Shown one piece after another: positions 6,197 through 8,537 of a DNA stretch of 8,537 nt. Both the position numbers and the translations under genes were made by a program. The notes beneath the pieces were generated by a model. That model was not told the origin of the DNA, searched no databases, and saw nothing but the letters and a program-made list of their open reading frames with translations. How positions within the stretch are numbered: the stretch's first letter is position 1; each line of letters opens with the position of its first letter. Source of the stretch: an uncultured Bacilli bacterium (GTDB lineage Bacteria; Bacillota_I; Bacilli_A; RF39; UBA660); contig CANRLQ010000037.1 in the NCBI GenBank assembly GCA_947631525.1, positions 1 to 8,537 of the forward strand, read 5' to 3'.

Positions 6197-8291
6197 AATT
6201 ATTTATAACAAGTTGATTATCTTTTACATCTACAATAATTGTACTATTAAATTTTATTTTATCCATTATTATATATTTTGATATTAATGTTTCTAAATTT
6301 CTAGATACATATCTTTTAATTGGACGAGCTCCATATGATTCATCATATGATTCATTTATAATGAAATCACTAGCTTCTTTAGTTAATTCAATTTTTATTT
6401 TTTTATCATCTAATCGATATTCAATATCCTTAATAATTTTATCTAATACTTTATTTATAACATCTTTTTTAAGTGAATTAAATATAATTATTTCATCTAT
6501 TCTATTAATAAATTCTGGTTTAAAATAGTGTTTTAATTCTTGATTTATGAGTTCTTCACTATTTTTATTATTATCTAAAATATATTCACTACCTAAATTA
6601 GAAGTCATTATAATAATTGTATTTTTAAAGTCAACTGTTCTTCCTTGAGCATCAGTTATTCTTCCATCATCTAATATTTGAAGCAAAATATTTAAAACAT
6701 CTTTATGAGCTTTTTCTATTTCATCAAATAAAACTATACTATAAGGATTTCTTCTAACAGCTTCTGTTAATTGTCCTCCTTCATCATATCCAACATATCC
6801 TGGAGGAGCTCCAACTAATCTAGATACAGTATGTGCTTCCATATATTCACTCATATCTATTCTTACCATGTGTCTTTCATCATCAAAAAGTTCATAAGCA
6901 AGTGTTCTTGCCACTTCTGTTTTTCCTACACCAGTTGGTCCTAAAAAGATAAATGAGCCTATTGGTCTTCTTGGATCTTTTATTCCTGATCTAGCTCTAA
7001 TAATAGCTTCACTAACAAGTTTTAAAGCATTATCTTGCCCCATAACACGTAATTTCATATTTTTTTCTAAGTTGATTAATTTTTCTTTCTCTCCACCTAC
7101 TAATTTGGTGACTGGAATATTAGTAAGTTTAGAAATAACATTAGCTATATCTTCTACATCAACTGTATCACTTAATATTTTAGATGAATCTATTTTTCTT
7201 AATTCTTCTAATTCTTTTTCAAGTTTTGGTATTACACCATGTCTTAATTTAGCAGCGGTTTCTAAATTATAATTATTTTCGGCTTGTTCTAAAGAAAATT
7301 TAGAATTTTCTATTTCTCTTTTTTTAGCTTTTATTTTTTCATTTATGCTTTTTTCCTCTTCCCAATTTTTCCTTAAAACACTTTCTTTTTCCTTTAATTT
7401 TTCTATTTCTTCTTTTAAAGTATTAACTCTATTTTTAGATAATTCATCTTTATCTTTTTTTATTGCTTCTAGTTCTATTTGTTTTTGCATTATCTTTCTT
7501 GTTAATTCATCTAATTCGGTTGGAACTGAATCCATTTGAACTTTTATAGTAGCACATGCCTCATCAATTAAATCTATTGCCTTATCTGGTAAAAATCTAT
7601 CTGTTATATATCTATCTGAATAAGTTGCTGCAGCGATTAAAGCTTTATCTTTTATATTTACACCATGATATACTTCAAAACGTGGTTTTAATCCTCTAAG
7701 AATAGTGATTGTATCTATAACACTAGGTTCTTTTACTTGTACACGCTGAAATCTTCTTTCTAAAGCTCCATCTTTTTCAATATATTTTCTATATTCATTT
7801 AATGTTGTAGCACCAATTAATTTTATTTCACCTCTAGCAAGCAATGGTTTTAACATATTACTTGTATCAACAGAACCATCAGCACTATTTCCAACAATCA
7901 TATGTATCTCATCAATAAACATAATAATATTTCCATCACTATCAGTTACTTTCTTTAAAACAGCTTTTAATCTTTCTTCAAACTCACCTTTATATTTTGC
8001 TCCAGCTATTAAAGCTCCCATATCAAGTTCCCATATTGTTTTATTTTTTAAACTATCTGGAACATCTCCTTTTACAATACGAGCTGCAAGTCCTTCAACA
8101 ATTGCTGTTTTACCTACTCCTGGTTCTCCAATTAAAACAGGATTATTTTTTGTTTTTCTAGATAAAATACGTGTAATACTTCTTATTTCATCATCTCTAC
8201 CAATAACAGGATCTACTTTACCATCTTTAACATTTTTGGTAATATCTCGACCATATTTTTCTAAGACATTTCCCATATCTTCTATATTCAT
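6195..8291 (-). CDS. clpB: ClpB disaggregase, short form without the N-terminal domain
   Basis: Hexameric AAA+ chaperone that pulls aggregated proteins apart together with DnaK/DnaJ/GrpE in the cytoplasm. Seen: NBD1 with Walker A GEPGVGKT (55-62), pore loop KYKGEFEER (99-107), Walker B IIMFIDE (122-128) and arginine pair RR (179-180); a long middle coiled coil (about 250-375), which marks ClpB rather than ClpC; NBD2 with Walker A GPTGVGKT (451-458), pore loop GAPPGYVGYDEGG (494-506), Walker B IVLFDE (519-524), sensor 1 MTSNLGS (562-568), arginine finger Arg597 in PEFINRIDE, and sensor 2 GARPIKR (654-660). At 698 aa it lacks the roughly 150-residue N domain of the usual 860-aa ClpB, as in mycoplasmas. 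Start: AAGGAGG lies 8 nt before the ATG and the promoter is only about 80 nt upstream, so this is the native start and not a truncation. Regulated by CIRCE/HrcA. Confidence 0.97.
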   Translation of the reverse strand: MNIEDMGNVLEKYGRDITKNVKDGKVDPVIGRDDEIRSITRILSRKTKNNPVLIGEPGVGKTAIVEGLAARIVKGDVPDSLKNKTIWELDMGALIAGAKYKGEFEERLKAVLKKVTDSDGNIIMFIDEIHMIVGNSADGSVDTSNMLKPLLARGEIKLIGATTLNEYRKYIEKDGALERRFQRVQVKEPSVIDTITILRGLKPRFEVYHGVNIKDKALIAAATYSDRYITDRFLPDKAIDLIDEACATIKVQMDSVPTELDELTRKIMQKQIELEAIKKDKDELSKNRVNTLKEEIEKLKEKESVLRKNWEEEKSINEKIKAKKREIENSKFSLEQAENNYNLETAAKLRHGVIPKLEKELEELRKIDSSKILSDTVDVEDIANVISKLTNIPVTKLVGGEKEKLINLEKNMKLRVMGQDNALKLVSEAIIRARSGIKDPRRPIGSFIFLGPTGVGKTEVARTLAYELFDDERHMVRIDMSEYMEAHTVSRLVGAPPGYVGYDEGGQLTEAVRRNPYSIVLFDEIEKAHKDVLNILLQILDDGRITDAQGRTVDFKNTIIIMTSNLGSEYILDNNKNSEELINQELKHYFKPEFINRIDEIIIFNSLKKDVINKVLDKIIKDIEYRLDDKKIKIELTKEASDFIINESYDESYGARPIKRYVSRNLETLISKYIIMDKIKFNSTIIVDVKDNQLVINN

Positions 8292-8317
8292 AAGACATTC
8301 CTCCTTTTTTAGTATTT

Positions 8318-8345
8318 AAAAAAAGTATATAATTATACTTCTTTC
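8318..8345 (-). other. Leader hairpin of the clpB mRNA followed by a T run
   Basis: AAGTATA and TATACTT (8323-8329 and 8334-8340) pair perfectly around a 4-base loop; flanking A and T residues extend the helix to about 12 bp with two G-U pairs. The 3' arm runs into seven T residues, just before the AAGGAGG of clpB. It is very AU-rich and so weak; it could be a heat-sensitive element or simply low-complexity sequence. Confidence 0.4.
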
Positions 8346-8370
8346 TAGTGCAGCATCAAACTACAAATAA

Positions 8371-8399
8371 ACTATAACATAAAAATTAGCACTTGTCAA
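8371..8399 (-). promoter_or_regulatory. Sigma-A promoter of clpB
   Basis: The -35 is a perfect TTGACA (8394-8399) and the -10 is TATAGT (8371-8376), with a 17-nt spacer. Transcription should begin near 8364, giving a leader of about 73 nt. The -35 lies inside the CIRCE inverted repeat, so repressor binding would block RNA polymerase. Confidence 0.88.
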
Positions 8400-8412
8400 G
8401 TAAGAGTGCTAA
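8386..8412 (-). promoter_or_regulatory. CIRCE element (HrcA operator)
   Basis: The inverted repeat reads TTAGCACTC, 9 spacer bases, then AAGTGCTAA on the minus strand: the CIRCE consensus TTAGCACTC-N9-GAGTGCTAA with one changed base in the second half. HrcA binds this element and represses class I heat-shock genes. Here it covers the clpB -35, placing clpB in the HrcA regulon. hrcA itself is not in the window. Confidence 0.95.
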
Positions 8413-8447
8413 TTTTATTAATATTCTATAAATAATTTATTTCTATT

Positions 8448-8537
8448 TTAATTTACTTTGAATTCAATTTTTTCATAAGAAGTTAAATCGATATTTGTAC
8501 TTGCATTTATACTTGCTGATTCATTTACATTTAAATT
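8448..8537 (-). CDS. C-terminal end of an unrecognised gene
   Basis: An open frame enters from the right edge and ends at a TAA; 29 codons are visible. The residues (NESASINASTNIDLTSYEKIEFKVN) have an alternating pattern that suggests beta-strands at the end of a protein; no family can be named. It lies upstream of the clpB promoter in the same orientation. No clear terminator with a T run is visible between its stop and CIRCE, so read-through into clpB is possible. Without the rest of the gene, this could also be a chance open frame. Confidence 0.55.
   Translation of the reverse strand, partial: NLNVNESASINASTNIDLTSYEKIEFKVN

Noticed and set aside
7072..7539. Plus-strand frames inside clpB
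   Set aside because: They lie opposite the ClpB middle coiled coil and have no start signals.
8292..8447. A broken-off ClpB N domain upstream of the start
   Set aside because: The interval holds a promoter, CIRCE, a leader hairpin and the ribosome binding site; it has no N-domain coding remnant.

Overview
The window is strongly AT-rich and reads as part of the chromosome of a low-GC Firmicute, most likely one of the gut Bacilli or Mollicute-like lineages (RF39 or Erysipelotrichia type). The evidence is the T-box leader, the CIRCE operator, strong AGGAGG-type ribosome binding sites, a ClpB without its N-terminal domain and an archaeal-type bacterial AspRS. TGA is used as a true stop codon (ends of hisS and of the ORF after it), so this is the standard code 11 and not the Mycoplasma code 4. 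Every supported gene is on the minus strand, so transcription runs from high to low coordinates. The genus cannot be fixed from this window.

In transcription order: (1) The last 29 codons of an unrecognised gene (8448-8537). (2) clpB (6195-8291), with a sigma-A promoter whose -35 lies inside a CIRCE element (HrcA control), a leader hairpin, and a palindromic terminator that overlaps the stop codon. (3) An AT-rich gap, then a two-gene unit with its own promoter: a small helical protein of about 155 aa (5422-5889, probable TTG start) and a 781-aa protein (3056-5401) that joins an unrecognised helical N-terminal region of about 510 residues to a CbbX/SpoVK-type AAA+ module. This pair is the least understood part of the window. 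(4) A consensus promoter followed by a T-box riboswitch (about 2798-3007), driving hisS (1523-2797), an overlapping 165-aa ORF of unknown function (1036-1533), and an archaeal/eukaryotic-type aspartyl-tRNA synthetase (1-1076) that runs off the left edge.

The last block is a translationally coupled aminoacylation operon: each gene overlaps the next. In the T-box specifier loop the sequence GACAC places an Asp codon (GAC) in the canonical register, overlapping a His codon (CAC) two bases on. This fits an operon that encodes both HisRS and AspRS, and suggests one leader that reads tRNA-Asp or both tRNAs. ClpB is a heat-shock disaggregase. Whether the neighbouring AAA+ pair also works in protein or complex remodelling is inference from its fold only.
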